In this document: piece by piece, positions 51,345 to 62,035 of the stretch
Layout: every line of letters starts with the position of its first letter
How positions within the stretch are numbered: position 1 is the first letter of the stretch
NCBI GenBank assembly: GCA_963707665.1
Contig: CAVPQU010000018.1
Coordinates: 310,001-374,000, forward strand
Direction: 5' to 3'
Length of the DNA: 64,000 bases
Source: DATJCV01 sp963707665
Lineage (GTDB): Bacteria; Pseudomonadota; Gammaproteobacteria; Burkholderiales; Burkholderiaceae_D
The notes under the pieces: model-generated
What the model was told of the DNA's origin: nothing
Seen by the model: the letters and a program-made list of their open reading frames with translations, nothing else
The model's database searches: none
Translations under genes and position numbers: made by a program

Positions 51345-52208
51345 ATGGACCTGCTCGCGCAAATCCTCGTCAACGGCATCCTGCTGGGCGGGCTGTACGC
51401 AGTGATGGCGCTTGGCCTGGCACTGGTGTGGGGCGTATTGAATATCGTCAATCTGGCGCATGGCGCTTTCATCATGCTGGGCGCCTATGCTTCCTGGCAT
51501 CTATATACCTATTTGCATATCGATCCGTTTCTCGGCTTGCCGATCACTGCGCTCTTGCTGTTCGTGTTGGGCTATGCGCTGCAGCGCGGTTTGCTGAATC
51601 TGATTGTGCGGGCACCGATGTTCAATACCTTGCTGATCACTTTTGGCCTGGAAGTGGTGTTGACCTATCTGGCGCAACTGGCATTTTCGGCGGATTTCCG
51701 CACCATCAATCCGCCCTATGCCGGCAGCAACCTGCAATGGGGGCCGGTGGTGCTGCCGGTGGTGCGCCTGGCGGCGTTCGGCGTCGCCATCGTACTGACG
51801 GTCGGCATGTGGCTGTTCCTGCTGCATACGCGGCTCGGCCGCGCGATTCGCGCCACCGCGCAGAACCTGCTGGCGGCGCGCCTGTACGGGGTCGAGCCGC
51901 GCCACCTGTACGCCGTCACTTTCGCGCTGGGGCTGGCGCTGGCCGGCGCCGCCGGCGGCCTGTACGGCACGGTGTCGCAGATCAATCCGTATATCGGCGC
52001 CTCGCTGACCGCCAAGTCGTTTGCGATCTCGATCATCGGCGGCCTCGACAATCCGCTCGGCGTCATCGTCGGCGGCCTGTTCCTCGGCATCGTCGAATCG
52101 CTGACCACGCTCTACATCGGCCCCACCTTCGCCGACGTCGCCAGTTTCGGCATTCTGGTGCTGGTGCTGATCGTGCGGCCCAGCGGCCTGCTCGGGAAGA
52201 CCGCATGA
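51345..52208 (+). CDS. livH: Branched-chain amino acid ABC transporter permease (LivH type)
   Basis: Inner-membrane permease of 287 residues with about eight hydrophobic segments. It has G-L-Y-A-V-M-A-L-G-L-A-L-V-W-G-V near residue 17, and the C-terminal cytoplasmic loop R-A-I-R-A-T-A-Q-N that contacts the ATPase, followed by G-G-L-Y-G. It starts 20 bp after the binding protein gene and its stop overlaps the livM start (ATGA). Confidence 0.93.
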   Translation: MDLLAQILVNGILLGGLYAVMALGLALVWGVLNIVNLAHGAFIMLGAYASWHLYTYLHIDPFLGLPITALLLFVLGYALQRGLLNLIVRAPMFNTLLITFGLEVVLTYLAQLAFSADFRTINPPYAGSNLQWGPVVLPVVRLAAFGVAIVLTVGMWLFLLHTRLGRAIRATAQNLLAARLYGVEPRHLYAVTFALGLALAGAAGGLYGTVSQINPYIGASLTAKSFAISIIGGLDNPLGVIVGGLFLGIVESLTTLYIGPTFADVASFGILVLVLIVRPSGLLGKTA

Positions 52209-53161
52209 AAAAGTACGGCGCGCTGCGCCTCGGCCTGATCGTGCTGGCGCTGATCGTGCTGGCCGCCGTGCCGTGGTTCGGCTCTGACGTGCTGGTGCAG
52301 TTCGGCATCAACGCCTTGTTGCTGGCGGTGCTGGCGCAGGGCTGGAACATCATTGGCGGCTATGCCGGTTATGCCTCGTTCGGTAACTCGGTGTTCTACG
52401 GCCTCGGCGCATACGGTGTCGCGATTGCGATGGTGCAATGGGAGTTGCCGTTCGGCGTCGGCATGCTGTTCGGCGTGCTGCTGGCCGTGGTGTTCGCCGT
52501 GCTGCTGGGGCTGCCGGTGCTGCGCTTGCGCGGTCACTATTTTGCGATCGCGACGCTGGCGCTGTCGCAGGTGATGGCCGCCATTGTTTCCAACGTCGGC
52601 CTGGCCGGCCAGAATATCGGTCTGGTACTGCCTCCTCTGAATAACGATCGGTTGTTTTATGAACTGGCGCTGGGGCTGCTGGTGATCACGACACTGACGA
52701 TCTTCTGGCTGACGCGCAGCCGCTTCGGTTTCGGCCTGATCGCGATCCGCGAAAACGAAGAGGGGGCGGCGGTGATGGGCGTCAACACCACGCTGTACAA
52801 GGTGCTGGCGTTCACGCTGTCGGGTGTGTTTTCCGCGTTGGCCGGCGGCATCCACGCCTACTGGATCACCTTTCTCGATCCGGAAAGCGCATTCGACATC
52901 AGTTTGAATGTCAAGATGATCATCATGGCGGTGTTTGGCGGCGCCGGCACGGTGCTGGGGCCGATTGTCGGCGCCATCAGCCTGTCGGCGGTTTCCGAAG
53001 TGCTGGCGAGCCAGGTCACCAGCATCGCCGGCCTGTTCTTCGGCCTGGTCATCGTCGCCGCCGTGGTGCTGATGCCGCGCGGCCTGGCCGACATGCTGCG
53101 GCGCTTCCGCCGTACCGGCTGGCGCTATTTCGCTGAAAACATCCGGGCCCATCGGCTATGA
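52205..53161 (+). CDS. livM: Branched-chain amino acid ABC transporter permease (LivM type)
   Basis: Second permease, 318 residues, with about ten hydrophobic segments. It has the LivM-type motif G-Y-A-G-Y-A-S-F-G-N-S-V-F-Y-G-L-G-A near residue 50 and R-L-R-G-H-Y-F-A-I-A-T-L-A. R-E-N-E-E-G-A-A-V-M-G marks the ATPase-contact loop. The frame is open far upstream; M-K-K-Y at 52205 is chosen since it overlaps the livH stop (ATGA). It overlaps livG the same way. Confidence 0.93.
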   Translation: MKKYGALRLGLIVLALIVLAAVPWFGSDVLVQFGINALLLAVLAQGWNIIGGYAGYASFGNSVFYGLGAYGVAIAMVQWELPFGVGMLFGVLLAVVFAVLLGLPVLRLRGHYFAIATLALSQVMAAIVSNVGLAGQNIGLVLPPLNNDRLFYELALGLLVITTLTIFWLTRSRFGFGLIAIRENEEGAAVMGVNTTLYKVLAFTLSGVFSALAGGIHAYWITFLDPESAFDISLNVKMIIMAVFGGAGTVLGPIVGAISLSAVSEVLASQVTSIAGLFFGLVIVAAVVLMPRGLADMLRRFRRTGWRYFAENIRAHRL

Positions 53162-53912
53162 GCTCGGCGATGACCTCGGCTACCACCGCGCTGCTCGAAG
53201 TGCGCCATGCGACACGGCGCTTTGCCGGACTGGTGGCGGTCAACGACGTCAGCTTTGCGCTGGCGCCGGGCGAAATCCTCGGGCTGATCGGCCCCAACGG
53301 CGCCGGCAAGACCACGGTCATCAGCCTGATTTCGGGCACGCTGGCGCCGAGCGAGGGTGAGGTGCTGTTCGAGGGCGAATCGATCACGCGGGTGCCGGCA
53401 TACCGCCGTGCCCGGCTCGGCATCGGCCGCACATTTCAGATCATGCGGCCGTTCCCCGGCCTTTCGGTGCTGGACAATGTTGCGGTCGGCGCGCTGTTCG
53501 GGCATGGCGGCGGCCATGCCAAGCTGGCGCAGGCGCGCGAACAGGCGCGCGCCAGCCTTGAATTCGTCGGCCTCGGCCGCGCCATTGACCAGCGCGCCGA
53601 CGAGCTGGGTGGCCCGGGACGCAAGCGGCTGGAGCTGGCCAAGGCGCTGGCGATGCAGCCGAAGGTGTTGCTGTGCGACGAGGTGATGGCCGGTCTGAAT
53701 CATGTCGAGATCGAGGAGGTGATCGAAGTGATCCGCAAGGTGCGCGCGCAGGGTATCAGCGTCTTGGTGATCGAGCATGTGATCAAGGCGATCAAGAGCC
53801 TGTCGGACCGGCTGCTGGTCTTGCACCACGGCGAAATGATTGCCGAAGGCACGCCGGACCAGGTGTTGGCCGATCCGGCTGTGATTCAAGCTTATCTGGG
53901 CAAGAGACGCAC

Positions 53913-53916
<4 letters not shown>
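53158..53916 (+). CDS. livG: Branched-chain amino acid ABC transporter ATPase (LivG type)
   Basis: ATPase of 252 residues. Walker A is G-P-N-G-A-G-K-T-T near residue 45 and Walker B V-L-L-C-D-E near residue 176. The ABC signature reads L-G-G-P-G-R-K-R-L-E-L-A-K-A-L, with Arg after the second Gly, where most ATPases have L-S-G-G-Q. E-H-V (H-loop) follows at about residue 205. The start overlaps the livM stop, and the stop overlaps livF (ATGA). Confidence 0.93.
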
Positions 53917-54665
<749 letters not shown>

Positions 54666-54698
54666 CGGAGCACGAATACCTTGGTCATGTAGTATGTA

Positions 54699-54716
54699 CC
54701 AGTCAAGCCAGACTGG
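54699..54716. terminator. Possible hairpin terminator between livF and the methyltransferase gene
   Basis: CCAGTC pairs with GACTGG across AAGCCA, between two convergent 3' ends. No T run follows, so terminator activity is uncertain. Confidence 0.35.
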
Positions 54717-54718
54717 GG

Positions 54719-55583
54719 TTAGTGCACGCAGGACGGGATGTGCACCGACTCTGGCGGCGCGGTAAAAAAGCGCTCGCCCAATTCTTCAAGACCCAGTTCG
54801 CGCAACACCTCCTGCAGCCGCTCGCTCGGCCGCCGCCGCGGCAAATCTTGAAAGCGGGCGATGATCAGCTCGTTTTTCATCGAATGCTCCCAGCCGATCA
54901 GCTCGGTCACGTTAACCTGGTAGCCGTGCGCTTCCAGCTGCAGGCAGCGCAAGACGTTGGTGAGCTGGCTGCCGAATTCGCGCGTGTGCAGCGGGTGGCG
55001 CCAGATTTCGGTCAGCGCATTCTTGGCCAGCGTCTTGCCCTTGTTCTTCTTCAGCACCGACAGCGACTTCGGCCTGGCAGCAGGGCACCAGCACCACGAA
55101 TTGCGCCTGCTTTTTCAGCGCGAAGCGGATCGCGTCGTCGGTCGCGGTATTGCAGGCGTGCAGCGCGGTGACGATGTCGATCCGGGCCGGCAACTGGTCG
55201 GACTCAATCGAATCGGCGACCGACAGGTTGAGGAAGGACATGCGCGGGAAATCCAGCCGCTGCGCCAACTCCCGCGATTTGGCAACCAGTTCGTCGCGCG
55301 TCTCGATGCCGTAGATGCGGGAGTCGCCGGCCAGCGACTTGAAAAACAGGTCGTACAGGATGAAGCCGAGATAGGACTTGCCGGCGCCGTGGTCGACCAG
55401 CCGGATGTCGGCGTGATCGCGGCGGATGTCATTCAATAGCGGCTCGATGAACTGGTACAGGTGGTAGACCTGCTTCAGCTTGCGCCGGCTGTCCTGGTTC
55501 AGCTTGCCGTCGCGCGTCAGGATGTGCAATTCCTTCAGTAGCTCGATCGATTGCCCGGGCCGGATCTCGTGTTTGTCCGTCAT
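54719..55583 (-). CDS. SAM-dependent methyltransferase, GSTCD/Methyltransf_32-like, one frame change
   Basis: Predicted class I methyltransferase of about 288 residues. The SAM-binding start is V-D-H-G-A-G-K-S-Y-L-G-F near residue 62, followed by Y-G-I-E-T-R, then T-A-L-H-A-C-N-T-A-T-D and V-V-L-V-P-C-C-Q-A-E. The latter motif is seen in a group with eukaryotic GSTCD relatives. One frame change near 55070 leads into the C-terminal part (A-L-T-E-I-W-R-H-P-L-H-T-R-E-F). The substrate is unknown. The start at 55583 (M-T-D-K-H-E) is chosen by sequence. It is convergent with livF. Confidence 0.8.
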
Positions 55584-55686
55584 GCTTCGCCTTCGTGATG
55601 CGTGGAAAAATGCGCGGGGGAGGAGGTCGCGCGGTGCCATTATCGCGTGATTGCCGGCAATGCATCCGGCGGGACGCCAACGCCAG

Positions 55687-55749
55687 CATATACCCCTTGC
55701 ATAGACGGCTCATGCCGCAGGAAAAATATGCGATATTGATGCATACTCC
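55687..55749 (-). repeat. Paired-GGAGTAT intergenic element, copy F
   Basis: On the minus strand: GGAGTATG begins at 55749 and the variant GGGGTATATG begins at 55696, offset 53 bp, with centre CGGCA. It lies upstream of the methyltransferase gene and points toward it. Confidence 0.75.
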
Positions 55750-55797
55750 ATCGGAAATGGGAAGTGAATGCAGGGTTGTTAAATGCTTCTTTCGCTT

Positions 55798-55827
55798 GTC
55801 GTTCCCGCTTAAAACCGCGGGGACGAC
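55798..55827. repeat. Diverged REP-like hairpin
   Basis: GTCGTTCCCGC pairs with GCGGGGACGAC (one G-T pair). It lies 49 bp from copy F of the paired element. Confidence 0.5.
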
Positions 55828-55873
55828 AGACTATTGAAACGGAAGCAATTAACAGCCCTGGAGGTGAGCGGAG

Positions 55874-57151
55874 CTATTCGCTGCTGCGCGCGATTGTGCG
55901 GCGGACCTTGGCGACGCGGTCGGCGCTGGTCGGCGCGGCCCGGTTGCCCCAGGCGTTGCGGATGTAGTTGACGACGTCCGCCACGTCCTGGTCGCTCAAC
56001 TTCCAGTCGAAGGCCGGCATCGCGAAGCCGGTCGGCTTGCCGCCGGTGGCCGGGCGCTTGGCGCCGGCCAGCACGAAGTGGATCAGCGAATCGGCCTGTT
56101 GCGCCTGTACCGTGGAGCTGCCTTGCAGCGGCGGGAAGATGCGTTCCAGGCCACGGCCGTGTTCCATGTGACAGCCGGTGCAGTTGTCGAGGTACAGCGC
56201 CTCGCCGCGCGCCAGCGCCTGCTGGTCCGGTTGCGGCGTCTTCGGCGCGCCGCCATGGTCGGCCGGCAAATCCTTCAGGTAGACGGCAATCGCGCCCAGG
56301 TCGTCCTTCGTCAGGTGTTGGGTCGAATTGCGGATCACGTCGGCCATCGGCCCGGCCGCCGCCGATTGCTTGTTGGCGCCGGTTTTCAAGTATTCGACGA
56401 TGTCGGCCTCGCTCCAGTCGCCGATACCGTCGCGCAAATCGCTGGTCAGACTGGGCGCGTACCAGTGCTCGCCGAAATCCCCGCCTTCGAGCTTTCTGTC
56501 CTTCTTCGGCGCGCCCAGCAGGTTGCTGGCGGTATGGCAGGCGCTGCAATGGCCGAGCCCTTCGACCAGATAGGCGCCACGGTTCCATTGCTGCGACTTG
56601 TCCGGGACAGGCTTGAATTCGCCCTCGCGGAAGAACAGCGTGTTCCAGCCCGTCATCACTTCGCGCGTCGAGAGCGGCCACGGCAATTCCGGCTCCTTGT
56701 TTTCCTGGCGCACCGGCGTTAGCGTGTTCAGAAAAGCGCGGATCGCACGCACGTCGGCGCGGGAAGTCCTGGTGAACCACGGATACGGAAAGGCCGGGTA
56801 CAGCAGCTTGCCGTCGCGGCGCACGCCGGAATGCATCGCCTGGTAGAACTCCTGGTCGCTCCATTTGCCGATACCGGTGGCCGGGTCGGGCGTGATGTTG
56901 GTGGAATAGATGGTGCCGAAGGGCGTGGCCACCGGCAGCCCGCCGGCGAACGGCTTGCCGCCGGCGGCGGTGTGGCAGGACGCGCAGTCGCCGGCGCTGA
57001 CCAGGTACCGGCCGCGCTCGATGGTCGTATAGGTGGTGCCCTGGGCCGCCGCCGGCGCAGCAGCGAGCAGGCACAGCAGCGGCGCCAGTGTGCACAGCGC
57101 CAGCAGCCGCGGCGACAGGATAAGCGAGATGAACGGGGTAAATGCGCGCAT
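55874..57151 (-). CDS. Triheme cytochrome c subunit of a gluconate-dehydrogenase-like enzyme
   Basis: Periplasmic, membrane-associated cytochrome of 425 residues. A signal peptide is present (hydrophobic L-L-A-L-C-T-L-A-P-L-L-C-L-L, cleavage near A-A-A-Q-G). Three heme c sites are seen: C-A-S-C-H near residue 57, C-S-A-C-H near 205 and C-T-G-C-H near 325. These pass electrons from the flavoprotein to ubiquinone in membrane-bound gluconate or alcohol dehydrogenases. It is the third gene of the set that starts at 59674, 12 bp after the GMC gene. Confidence 0.9.
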   Translation of the reverse strand: MRAFTPFISLILSPRLLALCTLAPLLCLLAAAPAAAQGTTYTTIERGRYLVSAGDCASCHTAAGGKPFAGGLPVATPFGTIYSTNITPDPATGIGKWSDQEFYQAMHSGVRRDGKLLYPAFPYPWFTRTSRADVRAIRAFLNTLTPVRQENKEPELPWPLSTREVMTGWNTLFFREGEFKPVPDKSQQWNRGAYLVEGLGHCSACHTASNLLGAPKKDRKLEGGDFGEHWYAPSLTSDLRDGIGDWSEADIVEYLKTGANKQSAAAGPMADVIRNSTQHLTKDDLGAIAVYLKDLPADHGGAPKTPQPDQQALARGEALYLDNCTGCHMEHGRGLERIFPPLQGSSTVQAQQADSLIHFVLAGAKRPATGGKPTGFAMPAFDWKLSDQDVADVVNYIRNAWGNRAAPTSADRVAKVRRTIARSSE

Positions 57152-57163
57152 GATGCCGCCTCC

Positions 57164-58937
57164 TTACACCTGCACCAGCGGGCCGGGCTGCTTCAGGTAG
57201 CGGTTCTTGATCGCGTCCGCCGCCCAGTAGGCCAGCGCGCCGACGGTGCCGGTCGGGTTGTAGCCGGCGTTTTGCGGGAACACCGAGGAGCCGACCACGA
57301 ACACGTTCGGCACATCCCACGATTGCAGATAGCGGTTGACGACGCTGGTCTTCGGATCGGCGCCCATCGCCGCGCCGCCGGTGTTGTGCGTGGTCTCGTA
57401 CGGCAGGATCGAATAATGGCCGTCGCGGTACTTCAGTTTGATCGAGCGCGGTTTCATCGCGCGCGCGATGTCGGCCGCGCGGTCGGTCAGGAAGTGCGAC
57501 ATCTTGTGCTCGTTGGCGTGGAAGTCGAAGGTCAGCCGAAGCAGCGGGTTGCCGTAGTCGTCACGGTAGGTCGGATCGAGGTCGAGCCAGGCATCGCGGT
57601 AGCTCATCACGCTGCCGTGGGTCGCCAGCGAGACGCTGCGCAGGTAGTTTTCATGCATGCCCTTTTTCCATGCGACGCCCCAGGTCGGCGTGCCTTCCGG
57701 CAAGTCATGCTGCTGCAGGATCGGCCGTCCGCCAGTGGTCCACAGCACAATGTAGCCGCCGCCGACGAAGCCGTGCGGGCCGTGGTCGAAGTTGTCGCCG
57801 TTGAACTCGTCGATCGCCTGCGCCGAGCGCGCCGGCGCCCATGAACGGATTGAGGTTGTCATTCAGGAATACGCTGACCGACGACGTGATCTGGTACGCA
57901 TAGTTGCGCCCGACCACGCCGGTATTCGCCTTCGGGTCGTAGGGCTGGCCGATACCGGACAGCAGCAGCAGGTGCACGTTGTGCTGCGCGAACGCGCACA
58001 GCACCACCAGCTGCGCCGGCTGCTCGAATTCGCGGCCCTGGACGTCGACGTAGGTGACGCCGGTGGCGCGGCGGCCGCTGCCGCTGCCGTCGAGGTTGAC
58101 GCGGGTGACGTTGCACAGCGTGCGATAAGAGAAATTGTCCTTCGGCAGCAGTACCGGAAAGATCGTGCTCTGCGGCGACGCCTTCGAGTAATTGCCGCAG
58201 CCGAACCATTCGCAATAGCCGCAGTAGGTGCACTGGCCCATCTGCACGCCGTACGGGTTCTTGTACGGCTGCGAGGTATTCGCGGCCGCGCAGGGGAAGG
58301 GCTTGAAGCCGGCTTCCTTGGCCGCCTGGTCGAACAGCACGGTGCCATAGCTGCGCTTCAATGGCGGCAGCGGATAGCCGCGGGCGCGCGCGCCCTCGAA
58401 CGGGTTGCCGCCCTCTTGCAGCTGGCCGCCGATGTTGCCTGCCTGGCCGGATATGCCGCACAGGTATTCGAAACGGTCGTAGTACGGCTCCAGCTCGTCG
58501 TAGGTGATGCCCCAGTCCTGGATCGTCATGTCGGCCGGGATGAAGTTCTTGCCGTAGCGCGCCTCGGTATGGCTGCGGATTTGGAAATCGGCCGGCAGAA
58601 AGCGCCAGTGCTGGCCGTTCCAGTGCACGCCGGCACCGCCGGCGCCGGCTGCCGGGTTGAAGGAGCCGAGGTGCCGCATCGGCAGCGCCACCTGATCGGG
58701 CGAATTGCGGAAGGTCAGCGTCTCGCGCGCGGGTTCCTCGAACAGGCCGTTGCGCACTGCGTAGCGCAGCTCGTCCTGGATGTGGGTAGTGGCAAAATCG
58801 GGCACCGTGTCGCGGAACTTGCCGCGCTCGATCGCCAGCACCTGCAATCCGGCCTCGGTCAGTTCCTGCGCCAGGATGGAGGCGGTCCAGCCGAAGCCGA
58901 CCAGCACCACGTCTACTTCCTTCAGCCGGGTTGCCAT
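57164..58937 (-). CDS. GMC-family flavoprotein dehydrogenase, large subunit, one frame change
   Basis: Flavin-dependent GMC oxidoreductase of about 590 residues. The FAD-binding loop is V-G-F-G-W-T-A-S-I-L-A near residue 12, and conserved Cys-rich C-T-Y-C-G-Y-C-E-W-F-G-C near residue 230 fits the gluconate/2-ketogluconate dehydrogenase group (possible iron-sulfur ligand). The C-terminal region includes H-N-T-G-G-A-A-M-G-A-D. One extra base near 57826 breaks the frame after F-M-G-A-G-A-L. The exact sugar substrate cannot be given. It lies between the subunit III and cytochrome genes. Confidence 0.88.
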
Positions 58938-58948
58938 ACCGCTCCTTT

Positions 58949-59674
58949 CTATGTTTGGCGCAGCGCTGAGCCGTCGCGCCCGAGCAGGCCGACCGTCGGT
59001 AGCGCATAGGTCTTGCCGTATTGCTCGATCTCGTTGACGTAGTTATAGCGTGGGCCAGGAAAGCCGACCAGCTTCCAGCCGGCGAAATCGCGGTTGCCGC
59101 CGTACATCGGATCGGCGAAAAAGCCTTCGTTGACGTTGCTCCAGAATTGCGAAAAGAAATCCTTGGCTGGTGCGCCATCCAGTTCGATCTTGCCCTGTTC
59201 CAGCCCATGCAGGATCTTGTCCTGGTCGTCGCCGCCGAGCGCGGCGAACACCTTGCCGCCGTAGCTGCGGCGGCAATGCTGGTCGATGGCGGGAATCGCG
59301 GTGCGGTACAGCTGGGCCGGCGTCAGCTTCAGCTGGTAGCCCTGTTGCGGCGTGCCGTCGCGCCATGGGCCCTGCATGTACCAGCTTTCGGCGCGGCCGA
59401 AGGAGCCGGCTAGCTGCTGGTCGATGAAGAAGGCGACGTCCGCTTCGCGCGCGCCCGGACCAAGCTCGTCGGCCGGGATCAGGCGCGCCAGCGCGGCATT
59501 GACGAAGGCCAGTTCATCTTCGGTAAACCAGGAAAAGCGCCGCACCGACGGCGGCTGCGGGATCGCCGGATCGACGCTGGCCACGGCCCGCTGCAGGCCG
59601 AACCACGATGCTATCAAGGCGGTGCCGCTGGTGACGGCGGCGCGCAACAGTTGGCGGCGGGTGAGTTTCTGCAT
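58949..59674 (-). CDS. Gluconate 2-dehydrogenase subunit 3-family protein
   Basis: Small subunit of the membrane-bound dehydrogenase, 241 residues. It starts with a Tat-type signal (T-R-R-Q-L-L-R-A-A followed by a hydrophobic run), suggesting folded export together with the flavoprotein. The core has L-I-P-A-D-E-L-G-P-G-A-R-E-A-D-V-A-F and Y-G-G-N-R-D-F-A-G-W-K. It is the first gene of the set subunit III, flavoprotein, cytochrome; gaps of 11-12 bp suggest one operon. Confidence 0.9.
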   Translation of the reverse strand: MQKLTRRQLLRAAVTSGTALIASWFGLQRAVASVDPAIPQPPSVRRFSWFTEDELAFVNAALARLIPADELGPGAREADVAFFIDQQLAGSFGRAESWYMQGPWRDGTPQQGYQLKLTPAQLYRTAIPAIDQHCRRSYGGKVFAALGGDDQDKILHGLEQGKIELDGAPAKDFFSQFWSNVNEGFFADPMYGGNRDFAGWKLVGFPGPRYNYVNEIEQYGKTYALPTVGLLGRDGSALRQT

Positions 59675-59841
59675 GGACTAGCTCCGATGCGCGGGTGGGC
59701 ACCTCGCTGCGCACGCCGGAATGGCGCCGAGGAATCACAACTTGTTCAAGTGTGAAACCGCATTGCGCGCGCCGCCATCGGAAAACGCTGAGATGCGCCC
59801 TCGGAAAAACCTGATACGAAGCGCCGGCCAGCGCTCGGACG

Positions 59842-60916
59842 CTAGCCTTGGGGTGGGGTGTCGACGATCTCGCCCAGCACCCGAACCAGCGTCATGCATT
59901 CTTCCGCGGTGCCGACGCTGATGCGCAGGTATTGGGCGATGCGCGGCTGGTCGAAATGGCGCACGATGATAGCGCGCGCGCGCAGCGCGGCCGCCAGTTG
60001 GCCGGCGTCGTGCTGCGGGTGGCGGGCGAAGAGGAAGTTCGCCTGCGACGGCAGAACCGCGAAGCCGAGCGCGCGTCAGCGTCTGCGTCAGTTGTTCGCG
60101 ACTGTCGATGATGGCGTGCCGGGTTTTCTGGAAATATTCCTCGTCCTCGAACGCCGCCACCGCGCCGGCTTGCGCCATGCGGTCCAGCGGATACGAGTTG
60201 AAGCTGTTCTTGACCCGCTCCAGCGCCTCGATCAGATGCGGTTGGCCGATGGCGAAGCCGACCCGCAAGCCGGCCAGCGAGCGCGATTTGGACAGCGTCT
60301 GCACCACCAGCAGATTGGGATAGCGCCGCACCAGCGGAATCACCGACTCGCCGCCAAAATCGATGTAAGCCTCGTCCACCACCACGACCTGCTGCGGGTG
60401 ATCGCGCAGCAGCGTTTCGATCGCGGCGGACGCCAGGCCGATGCCGGTCGGCGCATTCGGGTTGGGGAAGATGATGCCGCCGCAGGGCTGGCGATAATCC
60501 TCGGGGCGGATTTCCATCTGCTCGCCCAGTGGGATGCGCACAAAGTCAATGCCATACAGCTTGCAGTACACCGGATAGAAGCTGTAGGTGATGTCCGGAA
60601 ACAGCACCGGCGCCTCGTGCTTCAGCAGCGCCAGGAATGCCAGCGCCAGCACTTCGTCGGAACCGTTGCCCACGAACACTTCATCGGGCGCGACGTGGTG
60701 GTAGGCCGCCAGCGTCTCCTTCAACTGGCTGGCGTTCGGGTCCGGGTACAGGCGCAGCGCGGCGCCGATCGTATCCTGCAAGGCCGCCAATACCTTGGGC
60801 GAGGGGCCGAACGGGTTTTCGTTGGTGTTCAGCTTGACCAGGTTGCTCAGCTTGGGCTGCTCTCCGGGCACATAGGGGGTGAGGGTATGCAGGACCGGAT
60901 TCCAGAATGTCGACAT
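59842..60916 (-). CDS. hisC: Histidinol-phosphate aminotransferase, with one frame change
   Basis: PLP-dependent aminotransferase of histidine synthesis. Features are L-N-T-N-E-N-P-F-G-P-S-P near residue 28, P-N-P-N-A-P-T-G near 153, D-E-A-Y-I-D-F near 181 and the PLP lysine in T-L-S-K-S-R-S-L-A-G-L near 213. One extra base near 60074 (after L-T-Q-T-L) shifts the frame; reading on gives G-F-A-V-L-P-S-Q-A-N-F-L-F and the end V-D-T-P-P-Q-G with stop at 59842. Repaired length is about 357 residues, normal. The start is at 60916 (M-S-T-F-W). Some HisC homologues act on aromatic substrates. Confidence 0.92.
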
Positions 60917-61362
60917 GCGTGAAATGAAAAATGAATTGTGAAAATGAAGGCGTGGCCGAAGCCGCGCCGGCGCCCGACATGGAATGCGTGCACCAGGGGT
61001 GCCGCCGGACATCAGGCTTCGCACATTATCCCAGCCGCCATGGAATCATTATAGAGAGGGCATATACTCCATAGGTTTATGGCTAATGTCGACCGTAGTT
61101 GCTTTGAACTTTGATCATACTCCCATGGTCATCGCGCATTCATGGGGAATCGATGGCGCTTGCTCCGGTGCGGCGGTAAAAAGCGTGTAGGCCCGACCCG
61201 CGTTTGCTCGAATGTGCCGCTTGCCCGATGCGTCTTTTGATCGCGTGCCGCTTCCTGTCCCTGGCGATCTTCGACTGCGGCGGCGCTCTAGAAGCGGCGC
61301 GCGTCGCCGGTGTCGTGTTCGGGCAGGCGGCGGACCTGTGCGACATCGCGGTGGAGGGCGCG
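60917..61362. other. ogt-hisC intergenic region
   Basis: 446 bp holding copy G of the paired element. The stretch 61150-61360 shows short frames on both strands but nothing recognisable. Confidence 0.4.
61061..61123 (-). repeat. Paired-GGAGTAT intergenic element, copy G
   Basis: On the minus strand: GGAGTATG begins at 61123 and GGAGTATATG begins at 61070, offset 53 bp, with centre CGACA. It lies upstream of hisC and points toward it. Confidence 0.78.
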
Positions 61363-61884
61363 CTAGGCGAGCGCTAGCTGCGGCTGGATCTCCATGCTTT
61401 CGTGATTCAGCAGCCAGCGTTTGCGCTCCAGCCCTCCGCCGTAACCCGTCAGCGCACCATTGCTGCCGATCACGCGATGGCAGGGCACCACGATACTGAC
61501 CGGATTGGCGCCATTCGCCATACCCACCGCGCGCACTGCTTTCGGCCGCCCGATTTGCCGCGCCAGCGTGCCGTAACTGATGGTCCGGCCCAATGGAATC
61601 GTGCGCAGGGCGGCCCACACTTCCTTTTGAAACGGCGTGCCGCCGGTGGCGACCGGGATCGCCGCGATGGCCTGCAAATCGCCGCTCATGTATTGCTCGA
61701 TCAGCGCACTCAATCCAGCCGGATTGTGCGCCGCCTGCAATTCATAGCTGCCATAGTGCAGCCGCAGCAATTGATGCATGCGCGGCTCATAATCCTGGAA
61801 ATCCAGCGCCCGCAGATTCTGGCCGTCGGAGACCAGCAGCACCTCGCCAATCGGCGAAGGAAAACGATCAATCAGGAGCTTCAT
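61363..61884 (-). CDS. ogt: Methylated-DNA-protein-cysteine S-methyltransferase
   Basis: Repairs O6-alkylguanine by transferring the alkyl group to its own cysteine. The 173-residue protein has the acceptor motif V-P-C-H-R-V-I-G near residue 133 and upstream G-T-P-F-Q-K-E-V-W near residue 84. The start at 61884 overlaps the end of the alkA remnant by 17 bases, so the two once formed one operon for alkylation repair. The open frame extends upstream, but M-K-L-L-I-D-R-F at 61884 fits the family. Confidence 0.93.
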   Translation of the reverse strand: MKLLIDRFPSPIGEVLLVSDGQNLRALDFQDYEPRMHQLLRLHYGSYELQAAHNPAGLSALIEQYMSGDLQAIAAIPVATGGTPFQKEVWAALRTIPLGRTISYGTLARQIGRPKAVRAVGMANGANPVSIVVPCHRVIGSNGALTGYGGGLERKRWLLNHESMEIQPQLALA

Positions 61885-62032
61885 AATGCGGGTTTGTCCT
61901 TTCGGTGCGTAAGTCGTTGCTGGCCGGCACAGCAGACGCGAGTCCGGCCCAGAGATGTTGCGCCGCATAGGCGCGCCAAGGCTGCCACGCAGCGCCATGT
62001 GTCCGCAGTTCGGCCTCACCGAAGCGTATATC
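61868..62032 (-). pseudogene. alkA: 3' remnant of an AlkA-type 3-methyladenine DNA glycosylase gene
   Basis: The last 50 or so codons of AlkA are recognisable: A-E-L-R-T-H-G-A-A-W-Q-P-W-R-A-Y-A-A-Q-H-L-W, then the end N-P-H-Y-E-A-P-D. The rest of the gene is absent; upstream of about 62035 the sequence belongs to a foreign gene on the other strand. The catalytic region of the glycosylase is therefore lost. The exact breakpoint is uncertain by about 30 bases. It could mark insertion or deletion next to the cassette array, or an assembly chimera. Confidence 0.75.
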
Positions 62033-62035
62033 GTT

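Noticed and set aside
54689..54696. GTAGTATG near the livF stop
   Set aside because: Only a partial match and no partner motif at 53 bp.
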